Source: JAWLGW01 sp964569055 (lineage in GTDB: Bacteria; Planctomycetota; J058). Taken from it: a DNA stretch of 38,590 nucleotides. A program made the position numbers and the translations under genes. A model generated the notes under the pieces. That model was not told the DNA's origin. It searched no databases and saw only the letters and a list, made by a program, of their open reading frames with translations. Below, one piece after another: positions 1 through 6,487 of the stretch. Location: the NCBI GenBank assembly GCA_964569055.1, contig CAZMSZ010000018.1, positions 1 through 38,590 of the forward strand, read 5' to 3'. Every line of letters begins with the position of its first letter. The first letter of the stretch is position 1.

Positions 1-1100
1 TACGCGAACCGCACCGACAGGATCGGCGGGAAGTTGTTCCCGATGCAGTGCCAGCTCTCGCCGCGGTCGTCGCTGGCGTAGAGGTTGCCCGTGGTGCTGC
101 CGAACGCCAGCCGGTCGCCGCGCACGTCGAGGCCGTGGCGGTAGACGATGTCGTAGGCGTTCTCCTGGGGGAGCCCCTCGCGCAGCACGCTCCAGCTCTT
201 GCCGCCGTCGTCCGTCCGCGCCACGCACACCGAGCCGCCCGGCGCGTAGCGGCGATCGTCCGAGGTGCCGGGCACGAACCACGCGCGCTCGGGGTCGCGC
301 GCGTCGGCGGCGACGGGGAACCCGAACCCGACGACGCCCTTCCCCGGGCCGTCCTTCGGCGCGATGTCGACCCACGTCTTCCCGGCGTCGGTGCTCCGAT
401 ACACACCGCAGTGGTTCTGCTGCCAGAGCACGTCGGGCTCGGCCTCGCACAGGACGAGGAAGTGCGGATCGTGGCCGACCTCGGCCCGCCCGTCGGGCAG
501 GTAGGTGTTGATCACGCCCTCGTTGCGGTGCTCCCAGGTGCGCCCGCCGTCGCGCGTCTCGATCACCCCGGCCGAGCTGACCGCGACGTAGACGTGGTCG
601 GCGTCGCGCGGGTCGACCACGATCGAGTGGAGCCCCGGCTCGTCGAAGTCCTTGCCGGCCTGCCCCCACTCGGCGCGGTGCGGGTCGTCCCACAGCGGCG
701 CGTTGAGCGTGAACGTCTCACCGCCGTCGTCGCTCTGGAACAGCCCACCCGGGACGGTGCCGATGTACAGCCGCTGGGGCTCCTGGGCGCGCCCAGGCGC
801 GAACCCGTACATGTACTCCAGCGCGGCCGGCTTCTGGGCCCGCATGGTCGGCGCGCAGCCCTCCGGATACTTGGGCGCGGCCACCTCGCTCCAGCTCCGC
901 CCGCCGTCCTTGCTGCGCGAGAGCTTGGCGCCCCAGTGGCCGTGGCCGAGGGCCGCCCACAGCGTTCCGGTGCGCGGGTCGTGGAACGCGTAGGAGCAGG
1001 TGATCCCCTCGTGCTGGAGCGGCCGCGCGCTCCAGCCGCGCGCGCCGCGGTCGAGCACGATCAAGCCCTTGTTGGTGCCGAGGATCAGCGTGTCGCTCAT
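1..1100 (-). CDS. BNR/sialidase-like beta-propeller protein, 3'-truncated by window edge
   Basis: The minus-strand frame opens with an ATG at 1100 and stays open to base 1, so the C-terminus is missing. The roughly 366 visible residues contain repeated Asp-box (BNR) motifs of the form S-x-D-x-G-x-T/S-W (SKDGGRSW, SDDGGETF, TRDGGRTW, STDAGKTW, TDDGGKSW, SDDRGESW), about one per 50-60 residues. This is the signature of WD40/YVTN/BNR-like propellers and the sialidase superfamily. No signal peptide is visible. The reading frame begins MSDTLILGTNKGL, which fits a cytosolic propeller. The start lies 3 bases after the stop of the MoaD-like gene, so the two are almost certainly co-transcribed and translationally coupled. 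The catalytic Arg triad of true sialidases is not apparent, so an enzymatic role is unproven. Confidence 0.8.
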   Translation of the reverse strand, partial: MSDTLILGTNKGLIVLDRGARGWSARPLQHEGITCSYAFHDPRTGTLWAALGHGHWGAKLSRSKDGGRSWSEVAAPKYPEGCAPTMRAQKPAALEYMYGFAPGRAQEPQRLYIGTVPGGLFQSDDGGETFTLNAPLWDDPHRAEWGQAGKDFDEPGLHSIVVDPRDADHVYVAVSSAGVIETRDGGRTWEHRNEGVINTYLPDGRAEVGHDPHFLVLCEAEPDVLWQQNHCGVYRSTDAGKTWVDIAPKDGPGKGVVGFGFPVAADARDPERAWFVPGTSDDRRYAPGGSVCVARTDDGGKSWSVLREGLPQENAYDIVYRHGLDVRGDRLAFGSTTGNLYASDDRGESWHCIGNNFPPILSVRFA

Positions 1101-1103
1101 GGC

Positions 1104-1376
1104 TCAACCTCCCGAGAGGGCCTGGAACACCGAGACCACGGCCCCCGGCGGCACGCGGTCACTCAAGCGGACGCGGTCGCGGATCAGCTCGTCGCCCAGG
1201 AACACGTTCACGTGGCGGCGGAGCGCGCCGCGCTCGTCCACGAGGTAGCTGGCGAGGCCGGGGTGCGCCCGCTCGAGGGAGGCGACCAGCTCGGCCACGG
1301 TCTCGCCGGCGTACTCCCCGTCCTCGAGGCGCGGGAAGAAGCGGACGAGGTTCTTGGTGAACTGGACGCGCGGCAT
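1104..1376 (-). CDS. MoaD/ThiS-like ubiquitin-fold protein with GG tail
   Basis: This 90-residue protein ends in Gly-Gly. The segment VFLGDELIRDRVRLSDRVPPGAVV.. followed by a short strand and the terminal SGG matches the beta-grasp sulfur-carrier family (MoaD, ThiS and relatives), in which an E1-like enzyme adenylates the C-terminal Gly. The start is ATG at 1376, just after the oxidoreductase gene (stop at 1400). Its stop is 3 bases before the BNR gene. No ThiF/MoeB partner lies next to it, although an E1-like gene lies 3 kb away in the UBL island on the other strand. A role in molybdopterin or thiamin synthesis cannot be claimed because no other gene of those pathways is present. Family call is good; function unknown. 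Confidence 0.75.
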   Translation of the reverse strand: MPRVQFTKNLVRFFPRLEDGEYAGETVAELVASLERAHPGLASYLVDERGALRRHVNVFLGDELIRDRVRLSDRVPPGAVVSVFQALSGG

Positions 1377-1399
1377 GCCGGCCCCTCGAGGCGGCGATC

Positions 1400-2407
1400 C
1401 TACCCGACCTCGATCGCCACCTTGCCGAGGTGCGTCCCGCTCGCGAGGTGCGCGTAGGCGGCCGGCGCCTCGCTCCAGGGGAACACCCGGTCCACCACCG
1501 GCTCGAGCTGGTGCAGCGCCATGAAGCGGTTCATGCGCGCGAACATGGCGCGCGAGCCGACGAACACGCCCTGGATCCGCACGCCCTTCATGAGCGCCGG
1601 GAGCGGGTTGAACTCGCCGGCCCCGCTCAGCACGCCGATCAGCGCGATGTGCCCGCCGGGGCGGACCGCCTTGAGCGAGCGCGGCAGCGTGCCGGCCCCG
1701 CCGACCTCCACCACGTGGTCGACGCCCGCCCCGTCGGTCAGCTCGAGCACGGCCTTGTCCCAGTCGGGGTTGACGCGGTAGTTGACCCCCTCGTCGGCGC
1801 CGAGCTCCTTGAGGCGGGCCAGCTTGCCGTCCTGGCTGGAGGTGGCGATCACCCGCGCGCCGGCGCGCGACGCGATCTGGAGCGCGAACGTGGAGACGCC
1901 CCCCGAGCCGAGCACCAGCACCGTCTGCCCGGGGCGCAGGCCGCCGCCCTCGATCAGGGCGTTCCAGGCGGTGAGCGCCGCGCAGGGGAGCGTGGCCGCC
2001 TCGACGTCGCTCATGTGCTCGGGCGGCCGGATCACGCCCTCGGCCCGCAGGACCACGCGCTGGGCCAGGACGCCGTCGATCTCCCCGCCGAGGGCGGAGC
2101 GCCCCGCCCGCGCGGAGATCTCGCCGTCGGCCCAGCGCTGGAAGAAGCAGCTCGCCACGCGGTCCCCCACCGCGAGCTCCTCGACCCCCGGGCCGATCGC
2201 CTCGACCGTGCCCACCCCGTCCGAGAGCGGCACGCGCGGCAGCCCCAGGCGGGGGTTGTAGTGCCCGCGCAGCATCATGAGGTCGCGGTAGTTGAGCGCC
2301 GCCGCGCGCACGCGCACCAGCACCTCCCCCGGACCGGGCGTCGGGTCGGGGCGCTCCCCCTCGGCCAGGCCGTCCTCGCCGAACGAGCGGATCTCCCAGC
2401 AGCGCAT
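1400..2407 (-). CDS. MDR-family NAD(P)-dependent alcohol dehydrogenase/quinone oxidoreductase
   Basis: This 335-residue medium-chain dehydrogenase/reductase is close to the usual family length. The N-terminal GroES-like half has the AALNYRDLMMLRG signature typical of quinone-oxidoreductase-like and zinc-less members. The Rossmann half contains the glycine-rich nucleotide loop VLGSGGVSTFALQIA, then SRAGARVIATSS, where the adenosine ribose is normally contacted. The cysteine cluster that binds structural zinc in classical alcohol dehydrogenases is not apparent. The ATG at 2407 was chosen because GAGAGGAGG lies just upstream on the minus strand; an in-frame extension upstream reaches toward the assembly gap and looks non-coding. 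Substrate is not predictable. It is probably in one operon with the MoaD-like and BNR genes downstream. Confidence 0.88.
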   Translation of the reverse strand: MRCWEIRSFGEDGLAEGERPDPTPGPGEVLVRVRAAALNYRDLMMLRGHYNPRLGLPRVPLSDGVGTVEAIGPGVEELAVGDRVASCFFQRWADGEISARAGRSALGGEIDGVLAQRVVLRAEGVIRPPEHMSDVEAATLPCAALTAWNALIEGGGLRPGQTVLVLGSGGVSTFALQIASRAGARVIATSSQDGKLARLKELGADEGVNYRVNPDWDKAVLELTDGAGVDHVVEVGGAGTLPRSLKAVRPGGHIALIGVLSGAGEFNPLPALMKGVRIQGVFVGSRAMFARMNRFMALHQLEPVVDRVFPWSEAPAAYAHLASGTHLGKVAIEVG

Positions 2408-2468
2408 GTGGCCTCCTCTCGCCAGGGCGCGCAGTGTGCGCCACGGCCGCGGGGTGGCCAAGGGGGGG

Positions 2469-2568
2469 NNNNNNNNNNNNNNNNNNNNNNNNNNNNNNNN
2501 NNNNNNNNNNNNNNNNNNNNNNNNNNNNNNNNNNNNNNNNNNNNNNNNNNNNNNNNNNNNNNNNNNNN
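2469..2568. other. assembly gap (100 N)
   Basis: A run of exactly 100 N, the conventional scaffold-gap placeholder, so the true distance is unknown. It cuts the hypothetical gene to its right and may hide its 3' end or further genes. Confidence 0.99.
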
Positions 2569-2705
2569 GCGTAGCCTTCGCCGTCCTCGACGCCGGTCGT
2601 GCCGGCGATCGCGTGCCGGGCGAGGAACTCGGCCACGTGTCGCGCGTGGTGCTCGGCCGTGGGGTGCGCGTCGGGGCCGTAGAAATCCCAGTAGAAGGTG
2701 GGCAT
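2569..2705 (-). CDS. hypothetical protein, truncated by assembly gap
   Basis: ATG at 2705 on the minus strand opens a frame that begins MPTFYWDFYGPDA and continues for 45 codons into the gap. It is His-rich (HPTAEHHARHVAEFLARH around residues 14-31). I do not recognise the family. The codon usage and GC match the neighbouring high-GC genes rather than the lower-GC stretch to its right, so the island boundary probably lies just upstream of this start. The 3' part is lost. Confidence 0.55.
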
Positions 2706-3350
2706 GGAGGAGAGTCTGCGGGAGGGGGTCTGCTCGTTCAGGCCACTTCTCCCTATAAGAGCATGGCAGGGCGCCGAAGCTCTCGCCTCGAGGGCTCCAG
2801 GCAACAAGGAGGACGAGATCGCCATCGAGCGCTGGCTCGCCGGAAACACGTCTCAAGTCAAACTGAAGATTTGCGCCAAGAGCACAAACGCCACCAGGCC
2901 TCGATGCTGCCTCAGCACCAGGCTCACAGAACAAGTCCTCAATCCGGTCGCGATGATCCCAGATGGGACTGACATCTTCGGGCGAGGCACGCAATGCATG
3001 ACCGCAAGCCTCTCAGTACGAATGCCTTAGCACACGACCGACCCGGTGGACGGCGAACATGCGGGAACGAGCAGGCAGTGCGCCGCGGCACAGGAGCCAC
3101 TGCCCGCGCTCCCTCCCACTACTCAGACGGGCTCACGAGGGCGCTGATGAATTAGACAATGGCAGCATCAATACCCGCCAGTTTGACAGGTGTTCGCGCT
3201 GCCCCTAGTCCACAAGGAGAGTCGTGATCGCGTGGCCAGACGGCATGAAGGTTGCAAAGGGCGTCCCTTCCCCACAAACGAGCTGACCCGGTCTCCGCGT
3301 TCGCGGCGCCTCGGTGAGCACAGCGCCCTGCCGGGCGACCGGAGAACCAA
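2706..3350. other. 645-bp gene-free stretch of lower GC
   Basis: No convincing coding frame was found on either strand; the open frames here have no family resemblance and lack ribosome sites. GC is visibly lower than in the flanking housekeeping DNA and similar to the UBL operon that follows. It probably contains the left boundary of the acquired island and the promoter of the UBL operon. No tRNA, integrase or clear attachment repeat is visible. Confidence 0.6.
3183..3211 (+). promoter_or_regulatory. possible promoter of the UBL-E2-E1 operon
   Basis: A perfect TTGACA lies at 3183-3188. The -10 position 17 bases on reads TAGTCC and is poor. It would give a leader of roughly 130 bases before the UBL start at 3351. 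Only the -35 is persuasive. Confidence 0.3.
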
Positions 3351-3602
3351 ATGGCCCAGCTTCACCTCGTCTTCGTCATCAACGGCGTCGAGCAGCCCGA
3401 AAGCGTGAACGATAACCAGCCGCTCCACGCAGCGCGCAACCAGGCGCTGGCCCACTCAAAGAACACTGGGCGACCGATGGACGAGTGGATTGTCTACGGC
3501 CCGAACGGCAACGTGCTCGAGCCGGGCGCGAAGGTCAAGAACCTCGGCCTCACCGACGGCGCACGACTGACGCTCTCGCTCGGAGCCGGCGCAGGTGGCT
3601 AG
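3351..3602 (+). CDS. ubiquitin-like protein, DUF2604-type, ending in Gly-Gly
   Basis: This 83-residue single-domain protein has the beta-grasp pattern: LHLVFVINGVEQPESV, a helix around LHAARNQALAHSKN, DEWIVYGPNGNVLEP, and a final LTDGARLTLSLGAGAGG. It resembles the DUF2604 family of bacterial UBLs described beside E1, E2 and JAB genes. The stop follows directly after the terminal GG, so no peptidase trimming should be needed to expose the diglycine. GGAGA upstream supports the ATG at 3351. The stop overlaps the GTG of the next gene by one base, implying translational coupling. It is predicted to be the modifier that is adenylated by the E1 at 4216 and passed to the E2 at 3602. Confidence 0.85.
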   Translation: MAQLHLVFVINGVEQPESVNDNQPLHAARNQALAHSKNTGRPMDEWIVYGPNGNVLEPGAKVKNLGLTDGARLTLSLGAGAGG

Positions 3603-4213
3603 TGCAGGTTGATCGCGAAGTAAGCCGGGCGAAGTTCGCGGCGGAGGTCGAGAACCTCCAGCGCCAGCGCGAACTTCTTGAGGCGCGCGGCTGCTACGTG
3701 CTGCACGTGAACGCCCCGCACATCGACGTGCTGCTCGTGCCGACGGCTCCAGCGCGATTCCTCATCCCGCAGATGTTTCAACGTCAGAGGTATCGCTTCC
3801 GACGGGCGCAGTTTCACGACGTTCACTCGATCACGGCGATGCCAATCGCCCTTCGCATTGCGCTCGAAGACTACGACATCGTCGCACCATCGGTCTCGTT
3901 CCGGGTGCCCGGCAACTGGAACGAGCTCCTACCGAACGAGCGGGCACCAGCGGGCTTCATGATCGACGTAGCACGAAGGCGCACGCGTGTCGTTCAGCCC
4001 AACCACCCGCGCACTGGACGGCCGTTCCTCTGTCTCCGGGGCGTTCGCGAGTACCACTCGCACCCGCAACACGACGGTGACGACTGGCTCCTCGTTCGCC
4101 CCCACCGAGGCGTCGCAGACCTCCTCCTCGACGTCTCGCGCTGCTGCATCGAGAACGTTCGCCCCGATATCTCGTTCTCGAACGGGCAGATCCAGGTTGG
4201 TCCAGGGAGGTAG
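3602..4213 (+). CDS. E2/UBC-fold ubiquitin-conjugating-like protein
   Basis: The GTG at 3602 overlaps the UBL stop (TAGTG) and gives 203 residues; the frame is open further upstream but only inside the UBL gene. Residues 135-145 read HPRTGRPFLCL, which follows the classic E2 layout HPN...G..CL. That makes Cys144 the candidate catalytic cysteine, with Trp162 where E2s have a conserved Trp. Immediately after comes YHSHPQHDGDDW (151-162), a His/Asp-rich stretch resembling the prokaryotic E2 families seen in E1/JAB operons. A Cys-Cys pair at 181-182 is also present. The preceding PSVSFRVPGNW fits the E2 strand region. A metal-binding partner protein rather than an active E2 is the main alternative, because of the His/Asp cluster. 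Confidence 0.72.
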   Translation: MQVDREVSRAKFAAEVENLQRQRELLEARGCYVLHVNAPHIDVLLVPTAPARFLIPQMFQRQRYRFRRAQFHDVHSITAMPIALRIALEDYDIVAPSVSFRVPGNWNELLPNERAPAGFMIDVARRRTRVVQPNHPRTGRPFLCLRGVREYHSHPQHDGDDWLLVRPHRGVADLLLDVSRCCIENVRPDISFSNGQIQVGPGR

Positions 4214-4215
4214 CC

Positions 4216-5691
4216 GTGGCCTTGGCCCCCTTCTTCGATCGAATTCACGCCTCGTCCGGCCGAGCGCTCTCGATGAGCCCTGATGGGCTTGCGGACGCGC
4301 TGAGCGCCACAGCGATTGGTGTCCGGCTCGACCCGTGGGCTGCAGAGTCCCAGGCGGCGCGCTGGACCGCCGAGTTCCTGGTCAACCTGCTGAGTCGTCT
4401 CTATCCCCGGCTCGTGCTTGAGGGCCCTGCCGCGTCAATTGATCCGCTCCGAGAGCTCGCTCGCTCGATCAATCAGCAGATCGACCTAGGCGGAGAGCCC
4501 TCGATCCGTGTCGTGCTCGGTGACTCCGAGTTGGGCGCTCCCTCCCTCTATCCGACGGCGGCGGGCTGGTGCGCGAGTGTCGGTTTGGCGCCTGACAAAC
4601 GCGGGTTCGGCGAACCGAATCCGTTCGCGTCAGCGGCCGCGGCGTCTCTCTGCGCCGCTGAGGTGTTTCGCCTTGCGTTCCGCGAACGCGTGCCCGATCT
4701 CTCCTTCGTCGGAGCATCCCTTTCGCTGCTCGACTACTCCTCGAACGGCACGGGTGCCGACCTAGCGCTCCCCGCGCACGAGCTTGGGCAGGTCGCATTC
4801 CTGGGTGTGGGCGCCGTGGCCAACTCCGCACTTTGGGCGCTCTCCCGCACGACCTCGCTCTCCGGCGAACTCGTGCTCGTCGACGCGGACCGGATCGAGC
4901 GGTCGAACCTCCAGCGTTACGCGCTCACGACGGCGGCCGACGAACGACGCCTGAAGGTCGAACTCGCGGCGCACCACCTCGCGAACTCGGGGCTCGGGGT
5001 CCGGTCCATTCCGCAGCGACTAGAGCAGTTCGCCGACGATTTCCCGATTCCAAGGGTCGTCTGCGTGTCGGTCGACAACATCCCTGGACGACGGGCCGTC
5101 CAGGCGCTGCTTCCGAGGACGGCCGTCAATGGCTGGACCGGCAGGAGCGGGCTCGGCGCCTCTTGGCACGAGCTCACGAGTGATCAGCCGTGTCTCGCGT
5201 GCCTGTATCACCCGCGCGGGCCCGGGCGGAGTCACATCCAGCTGGTCGCCGAAGCTCTTGGACTTCCCGAACGCTGCGTGGCCCAGCTCTGGGTAAGAGG
5301 AGCCCCACTGGCCAAAGAGGACCGGAAGGCTGTCGCAAGGCACCACGATGTACCGGTGGAGAGACTCGAGCCATGGGCGGACAAGACGATCCAGGAGGTC
5401 TACACGGCGGTGGCCTGTGGCGAAGTGGCGCTGAACCCCGACAGAACGCGCCGGCTCGAGACCGTGCCGCTCGCCCACCAGTCCGCCCTGGCGGGGATCC
5501 TGATGGGAGTCGAGCTCCTCAAGCGAACGTCGTCGGACCTCGGACGCATGAGCCAGCCTGAGAACGTGATCCAGTGGGAGGATGTGCTTCGGCCCCCGCC
5601 GCCCGTATGGACCCTGCGACTTGCGAAGGACCCCGGCTGTATCTGCTCGGATCCGGTGTACGTCGCGCGCTATCGTGAACGGTGGGCGTAA
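4216..5691 (+). CDS. E1-like ThiF-family adenylyltransferase
   Basis: This 491-residue protein starts with GTG at 4216, with GGGAGG five bases upstream and the E2 stop two bases before it. The C-terminal half is a ThiF/E1 Rossmann domain: nucleotide loop GVGAVAN at 197-203, then DADRIERSNLQR at 223-234 (the DxDxxxxSNLxRQ-type ATP/Mg motif), then SVDNIPGRR at 285-293. Cysteines C326/C329 (CLAC) and C475/C477 (CIC) could bind zinc or carry the thioester; which one is catalytic cannot be decided here. The N-terminal 190 residues form an extra domain without a recognised family. It is predicted to adenylate the C-terminal Gly of the UBL and charge the E2. A frame-level fusion with E2 or JAB is absent. 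Confidence 0.88.
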   Translation: MALAPFFDRIHASSGRALSMSPDGLADALSATAIGVRLDPWAAESQAARWTAEFLVNLLSRLYPRLVLEGPAASIDPLRELARSINQQIDLGGEPSIRVVLGDSELGAPSLYPTAAGWCASVGLAPDKRGFGEPNPFASAAAASLCAAEVFRLAFRERVPDLSFVGASLSLLDYSSNGTGADLALPAHELGQVAFLGVGAVANSALWALSRTTSLSGELVLVDADRIERSNLQRYALTTAADERRLKVELAAHHLANSGLGVRSIPQRLEQFADDFPIPRVVCVSVDNIPGRRAVQALLPRTAVNGWTGRSGLGASWHELTSDQPCLACLYHPRGPGRSHIQLVAEALGLPERCVAQLWVRGAPLAKEDRKAVARHHDVPVERLEPWADKTIQEVYTAVACGEVALNPDRTRRLETVPLAHQSALAGILMGVELLKRTSSDLGRMSQPENVIQWEDVLRPPPPVWTLRLAKDPGCICSDPVYVARYRERWA

Positions 5692-5700
5692 CGCTTCCGC

Positions 5701-6180
5701 TCATTCGCATTGGAAGATGTCCTCGGCAGCGCTTGCGTCGAGACGCATCCAACCGGACGCGCTGAGCCGATGCACCGCGCAGCCCAGAATCGAAAGCGGC
5801 GCGCGCGCGAACTCTGGGACCACGAGCGAGAACCCGCCCTCGGTCGTGACGACGGCGTAGCGATCGTCAGTCGCGGAGTGATACGCACCACCGGGGTGGC
5901 TGTGGACCTGTGCGATCAGCCGGAGTCGACGCTCGGCGAGGAAGCGCGAGAGCGCGAGGAGTGTAGGCGCATCGACGAAGTACCCGAGGCCAGTTTCCTC
6001 CCGGATCGGCGTCTGGGGCGGCACGAGCGCGTGGTCGATCCGAGCGGTGGACTGCTTGACCGTGCCGATCCAAAGCACGAGTCCCTCGGCGTGGTGAGCG
6101 CCGAATGCCCGCAGCGCCTGCTGAGTGGAGGCGAGAACAGTCCGCGGAACGAGCACGCGGGTCACGCTGTCGAGGCTCAC
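5701..6180 (-). CDS. JAB/JAMM-family metallopeptidase (deubiquitinase-like)
   Basis: On the minus strand, convergent with the E1 gene and only 9 bases from its stop. With the GTG at 6180 as start the product is 159 residues. JAMM zinc-site residues are visible: Glu32 in HAEGLVLW and the motif HSHPGGAYHSATDD at 93-106, giving His93, His95 and an Asp at 105 or 106. This is the Prok-JAB type found with bacterial UBL systems, where it removes the UBL from targets or trims precursors. Since the UBL already ends in GG, a role in deconjugation is more likely. The start is uncertain: the frame stays open to 6456 and a second GTG lies at 6165, none with a good ribosome site. Confidence 0.85.
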   Translation of the reverse strand: MSLDSVTRVLVPRTVLASTQQALRAFGAHHAEGLVLWIGTVKQSTARIDHALVPPQTPIREETGLGYFVDAPTLLALSRFLAERRLRLIAQVHSHPGGAYHSATDDRYAVVTTEGGFSLVVPEFARAPLSILGCAVHRLSASGWMRLDASAAEDIFQCE

Positions 6181-6487
6181 GGAGAGCGAGCATACATGAA
6201 GGCAGGACCGGTCGCGTCCTGCGCCCCGCGCCGGCGAGCACCGATCCCGCGGGATAGCGCCGACGCCCCACACCCACCACACCTCGGCCTCGCGGGCCAG
6301 CTCGTATCCATCGAGATCTTGCGTGCACAGGCGCCTCCGGCCTCGCGCCCTTAACACGCCCCTGCCCGGACCGCCAGTCAGGACATGGCCCCTGCGGAAT
6401 GGAACGATCGCAGCTCGGACGCGACGCTGGGCGCGGGCACGGACGGGCACGGGCACAGGGCGTGAGTTGGGGAGGCCACCTTCCCCT
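6181..6487. other. 307-bp intergenic stretch upstream of the JAB gene
   Basis: It lies between the stop of the GH57-like lipoprotein and the likely JAB start. The JAB frame stays open through most of it, but the translation is Arg/Gly-rich with no domain. It should contain the JAB promoter and the right boundary of the lower-GC island, since GC rises again near 6400. No clear promoter or terminator hairpin was seen. Confidence 0.5.

Noticed and set aside
2706..3030. Small open frames in the gap before the UBL operon
   Set aside because: No ribosome sites or family resemblance, and frames on both strands are equally open.
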